Source of the DNA: Pontixanthobacter aquaemixtae
GTDB taxonomy: Bacteria > Pseudomonadota > Alphaproteobacteria > Sphingomonadales > Sphingomonadaceae
Length of the DNA: 64,000 nt
Assembly (NCBI RefSeq): GCF_009827395.1
Contig: NZ_WTYX01000001.1
Location: 646,001-710,000 of the forward strand
Direction: 5' to 3'
Shown here: positions 19,066 through 27,229 of the stretch, piece by piece
Layout: each line of letters opens with the position of its first letter
How positions within the stretch are numbered: position 1 is the first letter of the stretch
The notes under the pieces: generated by a model
Told to the model about the DNA's origin: nothing
What the model saw: only the letters and a program-made list of their open reading frames with translations
Databases searched by the model: none
Position numbers and translations under genes: made by a program

Positions 19066-21783
19066 ATGGACGGGATACCCGTGTCTATGAATGGACGGAA
19101 AATGAGCGGCGACACAGAGATTAGAAACGGTCGCCGACTTGCGCTGGCTTTGCTGGGCGGAACGATGCTGGCGGGGATGCCTGCTGTGGCAATTGCACAG
19201 GACGAAAGCGGGCAGGCTGCGGATCAGCCCACACCGGCCCCTGCGCCGCAACCGGATACTATCCAGTCGATCGCCGTCACCGGCGCGCAGCGCCTCGAGC
19301 CGCAAACGATCCTCAGCTATATCCAGATGCGCCCCGGCCAGGAATATTCGCAGGCTGCGGCTGACCAGGCTTTGAAAGAGCTCTACGCGACCGAATTGTT
19401 CGCCACCGCCAGCATCCGCAACAATGGCGGCAATGTGATTATCGATCTGGTCGAAAACCCGGTCATCAACCGCATCATTCTGGAAGGCAACAAGCGCCTG
19501 AAGAATGACAAGATCGTGCCCGAGATCAAGCTGGCACCGCGGCAGATTTTCACCCGCTCCAAAGTGCGCGCGGACACCGCGCGTATTCTTGAACTTTACA
19601 AGCGGCAAGGCCGTTTCGCGGCGACGGTAGAGCCGAAGATTGTCGAGCTGAGCCAGAACCGCGTCGATGTGGTTTACGAGATTTCGGAAGGCCCCAAATC
19701 GAAGGTCCGCCAGATCAACATTATCGGCAATGAAGTGTTTTCCGACGGCGATCTGCGCGGTGAAATGGTCACCAAGCAATCGCGCTTCACGACCTTCTTC
19801 AGTTCCAACACCAGCTACGATCCCGACCGGCTGGCGTTTGACCAGCAGAAGCTGCGCCAGTTCTATCTGACCGAAGGCTACGCCGATTTCCGCGTTGTTT
19901 CGGCAGTGGCTGAACTTACGCCTGACAAAGAAGACTTCATCATCACCTATGTGGTGGAAGAGGGCGAGCGCTACAAATTCGGCGAAGTCAGCGTGGACAG
20001 CCAGATTCGCGATTTTGACAGCGATGCGATGAGCCAGAGCCTGCCCATGAAAGGCGGCGATTGGTACGATGCAAAAGCGGTTGAGGACACGGTTGAGCAG
20101 CTGACCGAACTGGCGGGCCGCTTTGGCTATGCATTTGCCGATGTTCGCCCGCAATTCAGGCGCAGCAAAGAAGATCTCACCATGAGCATCACCTTTGTCC
20201 TGAACGAAGCGCCGCGCGTCTATGTCGAGCGGGTCGATGTAAACGGCAACACCTTGACGCAAGACAAGGTTCTCCGCCGCGAATTTCGTGTGTCCGAAGG
20301 CGATGCGTTTAACTCGATTGGCGTGAAGCGTTCCACCAACCGGATCAAATCGCTGGGATTCTTCCAGGAGAATTTCGAAATCGAACAGGTCGATGGCAGC
20401 GCGCCCGACCGGATCGTTCTGGAAGCCAATGTCGAAGAAAACCCGACGGGTGAACTCCAGCTTTCGGCTGGTTTCTCTTCGATCGAGAGCTTTATTCTGG
20501 CGGCTTCGATCCGTCAGCGTAACTTCCGCGGTCGCGGCCAGACCGTTGGCGCCAGCGTCAACTATTCGCGCTTCTCGCGTTCTTTTAATCTGAGCTTCAC
20601 CGAACCTTACGTGTTCGACCGGAATATCTCGACCGGGATCGATATTTACCGGCGCGATTTCAACAGCTTCAACTTCCGCGGCGGTGATCGCAACACGACC
20701 TTTGAACAGGCCACCACAGGTGCCTCTATCAGGGTTGGCGTTCCGCTGTCCGAATATATGTCGCTGGTCGGTAGCTATACCTTCAACTACGATGATATCT
20801 CTCTGGACGAGAACCAGTTCTTTGCCGATTTTGACGGTGACGGGGTGCGAACATGCGAACCGCTGCTCGCCGGCCGGTTCCTGTGTGATGCGATTGGTAA
20901 GCGGACAAGTTCAATCCTCGGCGCAACATTGGCGTTCGACAATCTCGACAGCCGTTTCCGCCCGACACGCGGCGAGAGCATTTCGCTTACGACCGAATTT
21001 GCCGGGCTGGGCGGGACAGAGCGTTATATCCGGCTTCGCAGCAGAGGTGCAAAATACTGGCCTGTGCTGGGGAACTTCATCTTCTCCGTTCAGGCCGAAG
21101 GCGGCTTTATCAAAGGTCTGAAGGACCGCGGGCCGGGCGTCGATGATGTCCGTTTGAACGACCGCTTCTTCCTGGGTGAACCGCAGTTCCGCGGGTTTGA
21201 CATTCGCGGTGTCGGACCGCGCATCATCCGTACCCCTCTGGTCGATGACGATGCGGATCCATTGACGCCGCGTGTGCCGACCACCAACGAAGATCTGATC
21301 TCTGACGATGCGATCGGCGGCACCGGCTATTATCTGGGCCGCGCAGAGCTCGAGATTCCATTGGGCACTGGCGCACGCGAACTGGGTCTGCGGCCTTCGG
21401 TCTTCCTCGATGTGGGCGCATTGTTTGGTGTGGACACGCCGAATTTGCAGAACTTCCCCAACGGGGTGCAAGCGCGTGATGCGGACAGCAATTTGCTGTT
21501 CATCGAGAATGTCGATGACGGCAATGGCGGCGTAACGCCAACGCAGACAACCAATCCGATTGCGGCAGATTTGGTGACACCCAATACGCCGCTCATTCTG
21601 CCCAACAGCTTTATTTCCGAGACTTTCCTTGGTGACTCCGTAAGCCCGCGTGTTTCGATCGGGATCGGGGTGAACTGGAATTCGCCATTCGGGCCATTCC
21701 GGATCGATTTCGCCCATGTGTTGCGCAAGCAACCGGGCGACGACACCAAGAAATTCACGTTCAATGTAGGAACACAATTCTAA
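19066..21783 (+). CDS. bamA: Outer-membrane protein assembly factor BamA
   Basis: The central subunit of the BAM complex that inserts beta-barrel proteins, here needed for the two TonB-dependent receptors in the window among others. The 905-residue frame has a signal peptide, five POTRA domains (about 65-450), and a 16-strand barrel with the lid-loop RGF motif (PQFRGFDIRG) and a C-terminal Phe. The start is uncertain: ATGs at 19066, 19087 and 19102 are in frame, and only 19102 has an upstream GGACGG. It is longer than E. coli BamA because of loop insertions, including an Asp-rich loop at about 588-607. Confidence 0.96.
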   Translation: MDGIPVSMNGRKMSGDTEIRNGRRLALALLGGTMLAGMPAVAIAQDESGQAADQPTPAPAPQPDTIQSIAVTGAQRLEPQTILSYIQMRPGQEYSQAAADQALKELYATELFATASIRNNGGNVIIDLVENPVINRIILEGNKRLKNDKIVPEIKLAPRQIFTRSKVRADTARILELYKRQGRFAATVEPKIVELSQNRVDVVYEISEGPKSKVRQINIIGNEVFSDGDLRGEMVTKQSRFTTFFSSNTSYDPDRLAFDQQKLRQFYLTEGYADFRVVSAVAELTPDKEDFIITYVVEEGERYKFGEVSVDSQIRDFDSDAMSQSLPMKGGDWYDAKAVEDTVEQLTELAGRFGYAFADVRPQFRRSKEDLTMSITFVLNEAPRVYVERVDVNGNTLTQDKVLRREFRVSEGDAFNSIGVKRSTNRIKSLGFFQENFEIEQVDGSAPDRIVLEANVEENPTGELQLSAGFSSIESFILAASIRQRNFRGRGQTVGASVNYSRFSRSFNLSFTEPYVFDRNISTGIDIYRRDFNSFNFRGGDRNTTFEQATTGASIRVGVPLSEYMSLVGSYTFNYDDISLDENQFFADFDGDGVRTCEPLLAGRFLCDAIGKRTSSILGATLAFDNLDSRFRPTRGESISLTTEFAGLGGTERYIRLRSRGAKYWPVLGNFIFSVQAEGGFIKGLKDRGPGVDDVRLNDRFFLGEPQFRGFDIRGVGPRIIRTPLVDDDADPLTPRVPTTNEDLISDDAIGGTGYYLGRAELEIPLGTGARELGLRPSVFLDVGALFGVDTPNLQNFPNGVQARDADSNLLFIENVDDGNGGVTPTQTTNPIAADLVTPNTPLILPNSFISETFLGDSVSPRVSIGIGVNWNSPFGPFRIDFAHVLRKQPGDDTKKFTFNVGTQF

Positions 21784-22490
21784 TGAAGACTTTTCTCAAA
21801 ACGCTCGCGGCGGCATCGCTCGCGACTGCCGCAATGTCAGCTGCACCCGCCACTGCGCAAGTCTCTGGCAAGATTGCTGTAATCAGCCCGACCGAAGTCG
21901 TGCTCAGCACCACTGCGCTGCAGAATGCGTACCAGCAGATCAACACCACTTACGCGACCCAGCGCACCACGCTTGCCGAGCGCACCCAGCAGTACCAAAC
22001 GCTGTTGCAACAGCTCGACACGAACGGCGACGGTCAGCTTGACGAAGCCGAACAGCGGGCAGCATCGCAAAATGCCGCGCAGGTTCAGCAGGCGCAGCAG
22101 TTGGAGCAGGAAATTGCACAGCTGAGCAACCAGATCGAACGCGTGCGCATTTACGCGGTCGAGCAGGTTTTGACGCAGTACAATCCCGCGTTGCAGCAGG
22201 TCATCCAGCAACAACAGGTGCAGGTTGTTCTGAACCCCAATTCGGTCACCTATGCAGCACCAGACGCCAATATCGGCGATGAAGTTACCGCTATTATCAA
22301 TACCACGCTTCCTGTTGCCAGCATCACTCCGCCACAGGATTGGCGTCCGCTGCGGGCATCGGTTGCGATGTTCCAGAACGTTCAGGAAGCTTTGCTGGCC
22401 GTGGCTCAGCAGCAGGCCGTTGCTGCGGCTGCGCAGCAACAGCAGCAACCAGCGCAACCCACGCAACCACCGGCGCCGACTGGCCGTTAA
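21783..22490 (+). CDS. OmpH/Skp-family periplasmic chaperone with an EF-hand-like loop
   Basis: A 235-residue secreted protein starting at an ATG that shares a base with the bamA stop. The signal peptide ends near ATAQ (residues 23-26), and a Skp-like core follows: a short beta region, a long Gln-rich coiled coil (about 45-140) and a return strand. It should carry unfolded outer-membrane proteins to BamA. Unusually, the coiled coil contains the loop DTNGDGQLDEAE at residues 79-90, which matches a canonical calcium-binding EF-hand loop at every ligand position. The C-terminal 25 residues are Gln/Pro-rich. Confidence 0.88.
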   Translation: MKTFLKTLAAASLATAAMSAAPATAQVSGKIAVISPTEVVLSTTALQNAYQQINTTYATQRTTLAERTQQYQTLLQQLDTNGDGQLDEAEQRAASQNAAQVQQAQQLEQEIAQLSNQIERVRIYAVEQVLTQYNPALQQVIQQQQVQVVLNPNSVTYAAPDANIGDEVTAIINTTLPVASITPPQDWRPLRASVAMFQNVQEALLAVAQQQAVAAAAQQQQQPAQPTQPPAPTGR

Positions 22491-22514
22491 TTCAGCAACC
22501 TTGGGGACGGGGCA

Positions 22515-22994
22515 ATGAGTAGTGAATCAGGCGCCAAAGAGAATGATGGCGCCGCATATGACATCCAAAAAATACTCAAGGCCCTGCCTCACCGGTACCC
22601 GCTGCTTTTGGTGGACCGCGTCAAGTCGCTGGAATTAGGCGAGAAAATTCATGCGGTGAAGGCGGTGTCCTTCAACGAAGAGTTTTTTCAAGGCCATTTT
22701 CCGGGCGCACCGATCATGCCCGGCGTGCTCCAGATCGAGGCGATGGCGCAAGCCGCCGCGATCCTTGGCATAGAGACGCTGGAGCTGGCAGGAACCGGCA
22801 AGCTGGTGTTCTTTATGGGCATAGAGAACGCCAAATTCCGTTCGCCGGTAACGCCGGGCTGCCTGCTCGATATGCATGTCGAATTCGTCCAGAAACGCAG
22901 CCGCGTCTATAAGTTCAAAGGCGTGGCCAGCGTGGAAGGCAAAGTGACTTGCCAGGTCGAATTCACCGCGATGATCGCCGATCCGCCTAGCTGA
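22515..22994 (+). CDS. fabZ: 3-hydroxyacyl-ACP dehydratase FabZ
   Basis: A hot-dog-fold dehydratase of fatty acid elongation that converts (3R)-hydroxyacyl-ACP to trans-2-enoyl-ACP. At 159 residues the active-site motif [10 protein letters not shown] supplies His61, and Glu75 follows in QIEAMAQ. GGGGACGGGGC precedes the ATG. It follows the ompH gene directly. In most Gram-negatives lpxD lies between them and lpxA after fabZ; both are missing here. Confidence 0.97.
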   Translation: MSSESGAKENDGAAYDIQKILKALPHRYPLLLVDRVKSLELGEKIHAVKAVSFNEEFFQGHFPGAPIMPGVLQIEAMAQAAAILGIETLELAGTGKLVFFMGIENAKFRSPVTPGCLLDMHVEFVQKRSRVYKFKGVASVEGKVTCQVEFTAMIADPPS

Positions 22995-23006
22995 TTTGTT
23001 TTAGAC

Positions 23007-23280
23007 CCTCAGTCGCCGGGCGGAACGCATCCGCGTTCCTTGGCTGTCCTCGCTAACGCTCGGGCGGGCCGCTTGGCCCTTTGGCTGCCGCGACCAAGGT
23101 CCAGACCAAATGTCGATGGCTTGGAATGTTCCGTATTGCGCTGATCCGGTCAGCGACTAGCTGACCGCAAGGCCGGAGTCGAAGCCGAAGGCCCAGACGG
23201 CCAAAGGCCACCTGTACGGCCGCCCGAGCTTATGCAAGGTAGCCAAGCTGGCCGGATGGCCAGCGCCCGGCGACTGAGGG
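23007..23280. repeat. Large imperfect inverted repeat between fabZ and rpmE
   Basis: The 437-base gap 22995-23431 has no gene. Its outer arms are a perfect 17-base inverted pair (CCCTCAGTCGCCGGGCG at 23007-23023, complement at 23264-23280). Pairing continues inward in blocks, including TTGGCT/AGCCAA, GCTCGGGCGG/CCGCCCGAGC and CTTTGGC/GCCAAAG. Near the centre is a separate hairpin GGTCAGC-GACTA-GCTGACC (23148-23166). It looks like a non-coding palindromic element of about 270 bases, possibly a MITE-like or REP-type cluster. No target-site duplication was established. Confidence 0.7.
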
Positions 23281-23331
23281 ACCAAACAAACAACTCTTCG
23301 GCGCTTGAGGCAAAACAAAGAATCCAGCGAG

Positions 23332-23361
23332 GTTGGTCTTGCTTTCCGAAGCAAGACCAAC
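23332..23361. repeat. Perfect 13-bp hairpin in the rpmE leader
   Basis: GTTGGTCTTGCTT (23332-23344) and AAGCAAGACCAAC (23349-23361) form a perfect stem with the tetraloop TCCG, 70 bases before the rpmE start. There is no T-tract, so it is not a classical terminator. It may be a transcript-stabilising or regulatory structure, or part of the repeat cluster to its left. Confidence 0.6.
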
Positions 23362-23431
23362 TAAGCGGCGCGCTTTCCGAACAACAGCGCGTCCGGTCGG
23401 AACCGGGCACAAGCTATAAAGGACATATGCC

Positions 23432-23659
23432 ATGAAGGCCGAAGGACATCCCGATTACCACATGATCACGGTCAAAATGACCGATGGTACTGAGTTTCAG
23501 ACGCGCTCTACCTGGGGCAGCGAAGGCGACACTCTGTCGCTTGAAATCGACCCGACAAGCCACCCCGCATGGACCGGTGGCCGTCAGCAAGTTCAAGAAG
23601 GCGGCCGCGTGGCCAAATTCAACCAGCGTTTCGGCGGTCTTTCGCTCAAGAAGAAATAA
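23432..23659 (+). CDS. rpmE: 50S ribosomal protein L31
   Basis: A 75-residue L31 with the family start ([19 protein letters not shown]), a central GRRQ-like TGGRQQV segment, and a C-terminal FNQRFGGL. The zinc-binding cysteines of C+ type L31 are replaced by non-Cys residues, so this is the zinc-independent C- form. It is a monocistronic gene between a repeat-rich leader and a strong terminator. Confidence 0.93.
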   Translation: MKAEGHPDYHMITVKMTDGTEFQTRSTWGSEGDTLSLEIDPTSHPAWTGGRQQVQEGGRVAKFNQRFGGLSLKKK

Positions 23660-23679
23660 GCCTCGCAGGCATAAAAATA

Positions 23680-23712
23680 GAGAAGGGCGGTCCCGCGGGG
23701 CCGCCCTTTTCT
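23680..23712. terminator. Intrinsic terminator after rpmE, shared with the convergent MOSC gene
   Basis: Stem GAAGGGCGG (23682-23690) paired with CCGCCCTTTTC (from 23701), loop TCCCGCGGGG, with A-rich sequence to the left and T-rich to the right. It ends at the stop codon of the convergent MOSC gene and could act in both directions. Confidence 0.85.
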
Positions 23713-24259
23713 ATACGCGCTCCAATGGAATATGCCCGCGGCCTGTTGCTTCGACGCAAATGGCGTCGCCAGCGCGAATGACTCCATCGGCAACTACCAC
23801 GCTCATTATCCCTGCTTTACGGATCAGTCCTTCAGGCGATTTCTCGACCATCTCGCCAAGCAGCCCGGTACGGAAATTCTCGATCTGCTTGCAAGGATTC
23901 CGAAGGCCGGTAACGCGCAGCACTGCGCTCTCACCGATATGCAGCAATGTATCGCGCGATAGGCCGAGCAGGTCGATCCCGCGCGTGGTAATATTCTCGC
24001 CTAGATCGCCGGATGCGATGTCATATCCCTTGCCGCGCAGCTCGTCGAACAATTCTGTGTGGATCAAATGAATTTGGCGCAGATTGGGCTGCATTGGATC
24101 GACCGCAACGCGCGAGAGGTGTTGCACTGTTTCGCCCGCGTGAGCGTCGCCCTCAACGCCAAGCCCAGCGCGGATGGTGATTTCCTCGACAACCTCTTTG
24201 GAAAAGCGATGCGTTCCATCTTTGGCGACTGCGATGACAGATGGCGCGATCACCCCCAT
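23711..24259 (-). CDS. MOSC-domain protein
   Basis: A 182-residue protein with a molybdenum cofactor sulfurase C-terminal (MOSC) fold. The conserved cysteine is in LRNPCKQIENF, in the position that carries a persulfide in family members. Other hallmarks are the GLGVEGDAHAG-type glycine-rich segment near the N-terminus and GDLGENITT in the middle. The start at 24259 has GAGAGGGA before it; a much longer open frame upstream is only the antisense of the next gene. It overlaps the end of the 2-oxoglutarate oxygenase gene by 10 bases, so the two are cotranscribed. Its substrate is unknown. Confidence 0.88.
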   Translation of the reverse strand: MGVIAPSVIAVAKDGTHRFSKEVVEEITIRAGLGVEGDAHAGETVQHLSRVAVDPMQPNLRQIHLIHTELFDELRGKGYDIASGDLGENITTRGIDLLGLSRDTLLHIGESAVLRVTGLRNPCKQIENFRTGLLGEMVEKSPEGLIRKAGIMSVVVADGVIRAGDAICVEATGRGHIPLERV

Positions 24260-24882
24260 TCCCTCTCGCGGTACCATTTGGTCAGGACATATTTCAGCCC
24301 CTTGCGCACTTTCATCCCGTGATGGAGCGTGTTGGGATTGACGCGGCCATCTGCCCGCCTGTTGTTCCAGCACAAAAGCTTGCCGGTTTCGGGCTTGAAA
24401 ATCTTGTTGATCGCCTTGAAGCGCGTGCCGCCGCCAGCCTCGACCGGGTTGAGATAGACCATGAAAGTCCATGTCCGTTGGCCCGAAATGGTGCAATATC
24501 GGGCATAATCCTCGCCATCTGGCGCGAAATAATCGGTGTGCGGTTTGAACTCCTGCCCCACATCATAACGCTGGCCCTGCAACGGCTCGCCAAATTTGGG
24601 GTCGATGCCTGACAGGCCTTCGAGCAACGCCTCCATCTCCACCACGCAGGCAACTTCCGGCGCCAGATCGCAGGTTTCGCTGGTGCGGAAATATTGGTCG
24701 CCATTGTCGTCGGCAATGGTCGAAGGGCGGCGTTCTGCATCAATCCGCGCGATCAGCCGCTGGCACAGATCAGGGGGAACGAATCCGCGAAGCTGGTATA
24801 TTTCGGCCTTTGGCGAGGGGACGCGTTGCACCCCGCTGCGCGATAGCAGCTTTTCCGCCCAAGATTCGCCCGTCCGATCCAT
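24250..24882 (-). CDS. 2-oxoglutarate/Fe(II)-dependent prolyl 4-hydroxylase-type oxygenase
   Basis: A 210-residue P4Hc-fold dioxygenase. The iron ligands are His and Asp in KPHTDYF, and a distal His in LHHGMKV, followed by Lys in the KGLKYVLTKWYR segment that binds 2-oxoglutarate. The double-stranded beta-helix core (TWTFMVYLN, GGGTRF) is clear. It has no signal peptide, so it acts in the cytosol, probably hydroxylating a protein proline or another small substrate. The ATG at 24882 was chosen over a TTG 36 bases upstream; neither has a strong ribosome site. The stop overlaps the MOSC start. Confidence 0.88.
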   Translation of the reverse strand: MDRTGESWAEKLLSRSGVQRVPSPKAEIYQLRGFVPPDLCQRLIARIDAERRPSTIADDNGDQYFRTSETCDLAPEVACVVEMEALLEGLSGIDPKFGEPLQGQRYDVGQEFKPHTDYFAPDGEDYARYCTISGQRTWTFMVYLNPVEAGGGTRFKAINKIFKPETGKLLCWNNRRADGRVNPNTLHHGMKVRKGLKYVLTKWYREREWG

Positions 24883-25088
24883 CAAAAACAATGAACACCA
24901 GCGGGCAAGACTTCGCAAGGTGTGAAATAATCTTGCGTAAGAGCCGGGTTTTGACAGTTTTCGCTTCCCAAACTGCCAAACCTATGCAATTGGCTCGCGC
25001 CCGGTTCGGAAGCGGCTTGACCGCGCGGCGTGTGGGGCTAACAGGCCCGTCAGCACGGCTTTCTTTCGAAGAAGCGGGCTGGATATGT

Positions 25089-25166
25089 GGCGATCGTAGC
25101 TCAGTTGGTTAGAGCGCCGGTTTGTGGTACCGGAGGTCGGGGATTCGAGCTCCCTCGGTCGCCCCA
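25089..25166 (+). tRNA. tRNA-His (anticodon GTG)
   Basis: Acceptor stem GCGATCG (25090-25096)/CGGTCGC (25156-25162) with one G-U pair; anticodon GTG at 25124-25126; T-loop TTCGAGC at 25144-25150; CCA encoded at 25164-25166. The base before position 1 is G and the discriminator is C, so the canonical histidine identity pair G-1:C73 is encoded. Confidence 0.96.
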
Positions 25167-25248
25167 TTATCTTCCCGAAATTGCCGTCGAAACAACGCGC
25201 CCGATTCTGCGGCGCGGTAGCGTTCCCTAATGAGGCGGGGCTTTGACG

Positions 25249-26313
25249 ATGACGGCGTTCTGGACCGAACCGGATTTTGACGATCACGAGCTTGTGCAGC
25301 TTGTCCATGACCGCGCATCGGGCCTGACCGCGATTATCGCGTTGCATTCCACGCATCTTGGCCCCGGCGCGGGCGGCACCCGTTTCTGGCACTATCCCGA
25401 ACCGAAGGACGCGATCCGTGATGTTCTGCGCCTCAGCCGCGGGATGAGCTACAAGAACGCGATGGCCGGTCTGCCTATGGGCGGCGGCAAGGCGGTGATT
25501 CTGGCGGACAAGGATCCCAGCAAGACCCCCGAAATTCTCTCTGCCTTTGGCGATGCGGTTGATGCGCTGGATGGACGATATGTCACAGCCGAAGATGTCG
25601 GCATCAGCGAAGCGGATATGGTTGCGGTGTCACAGCGCACCCGGTTTGTCTCCGGCTTGCCCGTTTCGGGCGAAGATGCCGCAGGCGGCGATCCTGGCCC
25701 GTTTACCGCGATGGGTATCTATCACGGGATCAAGGCGGCCGTGCAGCACAAGCTGGGCAAGGATTCGGTCGAAAATGTGCATGTCGCGATTCAAGGAATT
25801 GGCAGCGTGGGCGGCGGCGTTGCGCGCCTGCTGGCGCATGACGGTGCAAAACTGACGCTGTCCGACATCAATGAAGATCGCGCCAAAGCGCTGGCGAGCG
25901 AGCTTGACGGTGAATTTGCCGCGCCCGACGCGATTATGGGCGTGCAGTGCGATGTGTTCAGCCCCAACGCGCTGGGCGCGATTCTGGATGATGAAGGCAT
26001 TGCGCGGCTTGATGCGCCGATTGTCGCAGGCGGCGCGAACAACCAGCTTGCGCGGCAGGGGCACGGGCAGATGCTTGCCGATCGCGGCATTCTTTACGCG
26101 CCTGATTATGTGATCAATGCCGGCGGGATCATCAGCGTGGCGATGGAATATCTGTGCAAGAAAGACGGCACTCCCTGCGACATCAACGAGGTGCGCAAGC
26201 GGATCGCGCAGATCCCCGGCAGGCTCGAAGAAATCTGGCAGGAAAGCGACAGCTCCGGCGTGTCATCCGATGCCGTGGCGGACCGGATGGCGCAGAAGCT
26301 GATCGGTCGATAG
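25249..26313 (+). CDS. Leu/Phe/Val-type amino acid dehydrogenase
   Basis: A 354-residue Glu/Leu/Phe/Val dehydrogenase family enzyme for NAD-linked reversible oxidative deamination of a branched or aromatic amino acid. The catalytic lysines lie in SYKNA (Lys69) and GGGKAVI (Lys81), and the Rossmann motif GIGSVGGGVA at about 183-192. The glutamate-binding residues of true glutamate dehydrogenases are not evident, favouring leucine, valine or phenylalanine. The ATG at 25249 is 10 bases after GAGGCGG; a TTG two codons earlier is less likely. It stands alone between tRNA-His and the ccm operon. Confidence 0.9.
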   Translation: MTAFWTEPDFDDHELVQLVHDRASGLTAIIALHSTHLGPGAGGTRFWHYPEPKDAIRDVLRLSRGMSYKNAMAGLPMGGGKAVILADKDPSKTPEILSAFGDAVDALDGRYVTAEDVGISEADMVAVSQRTRFVSGLPVSGEDAAGGDPGPFTAMGIYHGIKAAVQHKLGKDSVENVHVAIQGIGSVGGGVARLLAHDGAKLTLSDINEDRAKALASELDGEFAAPDAIMGVQCDVFSPNALGAILDDEGIARLDAPIVAGGANNQLARQGHGQMLADRGILYAPDYVINAGGIISVAMEYLCKKDGTPCDINEVRKRIAQIPGRLEEIWQESDSSGVSSDAVADRMAQKLIGR

Positions 26314-26366
26314 CGCTTTCACTTGCGAGCAAGGTGACGGCCTGCCAAAGCTGAGGCTCAATTCTT

Positions 26367-27089
26367 ATGCACGGCTTTGCGAATCCCAAACGTTTTCTGT
26401 CGCTGGCAAAGTGGCTGACTCCGCTCCTGATGGTGAGCGGGGGCATCCTCGCTTGCATCGCGGTGATCTGGGGCTTTTTCTATCTCCCTCCTGACAGGTT
26501 GATGGGCGATACCGTGCGGATCCTGATCATTCATGTGCCATCGGCATGGTTGGGCATGGGCGGCTGGACCGCGATTGCCATTTCCAGCCTCGTTTTCCTT
26601 GTCTGGCGGCATCCGCTTGCGAGTATCGCGGCAAGGGCCGCTGCGCTTCCCGGCGCGGTGTTCACCGCAATCTGTCTTGTAACCGGATCGCTCTGGGCGC
26701 GGCCAACATGGGGCACTTGGTGGGTGTGGGACGGGCGCGTAACCTCGATGCTGGTCCTGCTGTTCCTGTATTTCGGCTATATCGCGCTGGCCCAGGCAAT
26801 TGACCGCGAAGGCGGTTCCAGCCGCATCACCGCGATTTTCGGACTGGTCGGGGCGATCAATATCCCGATCATCAATCGTTCGGTCGTATGGTGGCAATCG
26901 CTGCATCAGCCCCCCAGCATCACGATTGGCAAAAGCGCGATCGACAGCACCTTTCTGGTTCCGATGCTGATTTCCGTGCTGGGCTTCTCGCTGATTTTTG
27001 CAGGCGTTGTACTGGCGCGGATGCGCGCGCTGCTGGCCGATATGCAAACCGAGGCACGGCTGCGGCGCAAAGCGATGGAGAACGGGTGA
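26367..27089 (+). CDS. ccmC: Heme exporter/heme-handling protein CcmC
   Basis: A 240-residue, six-helix inner-membrane protein that presents heme to the chaperone CcmE on the periplasmic side. The tryptophan-rich heme-handling motif WGTWWVWDGRVTS is intact, and histidines flank it (HVPSAW and WWQSLHQPPSI). First gene of the ccmCDEFGHI operon; its TGA overlaps the ccmD ATG. No ccmA or ccmB lies in this window, so these must be elsewhere. Confidence 0.95.
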   Translation: MHGFANPKRFLSLAKWLTPLLMVSGGILACIAVIWGFFYLPPDRLMGDTVRILIIHVPSAWLGMGGWTAIAISSLVFLVWRHPLASIAARAAALPGAVFTAICLVTGSLWARPTWGTWWVWDGRVTSMLVLLFLYFGYIALAQAIDREGGSSRITAIFGLVGAINIPIINRSVVWWQSLHQPPSITIGKSAIDSTFLVPMLISVLGFSLIFAGVVLARMRALLADMQTEARLRRKAMENG

Positions 27090-27229
27090 TGCGCGAAGGT
27101 CTCGATCAGATGGATTTCGTGATCGCAACCTATGCGATTGGCATTGTCGCGACGCTGGCGCTGGTCATTTGGAGTGTGATGGCCATGCGGCGCGCGGAAA
27201 AACGCCGCGAGCAGGCGAGACGCAAATGA
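27089..27229 (+). CDS. ccmD: Heme exporter small subunit CcmD
   Basis: A 46-residue single-span membrane protein (helix about residues 9-32, then a basic tail RRAEKRREQARRK) that helps release holo-CcmE from CcmABC. It was found by reading the frame between ccmC and ccmE. Its ATG overlaps the ccmC stop, and its TGA overlaps the ccmE ATG (ATGA), matching the size and position of ccmD in other alphaproteobacteria. Confidence 0.88.
   Translation: MREGLDQMDFVIATYAIGIVATLALVIWSVMAMRRAEKRREQARRK

Noticed and set aside
23332-23361. A terminator or tRNA fragment before rpmE
   Set aside because: The perfect hairpin lacks a T-tract, and the sequence shows no tRNA arms.
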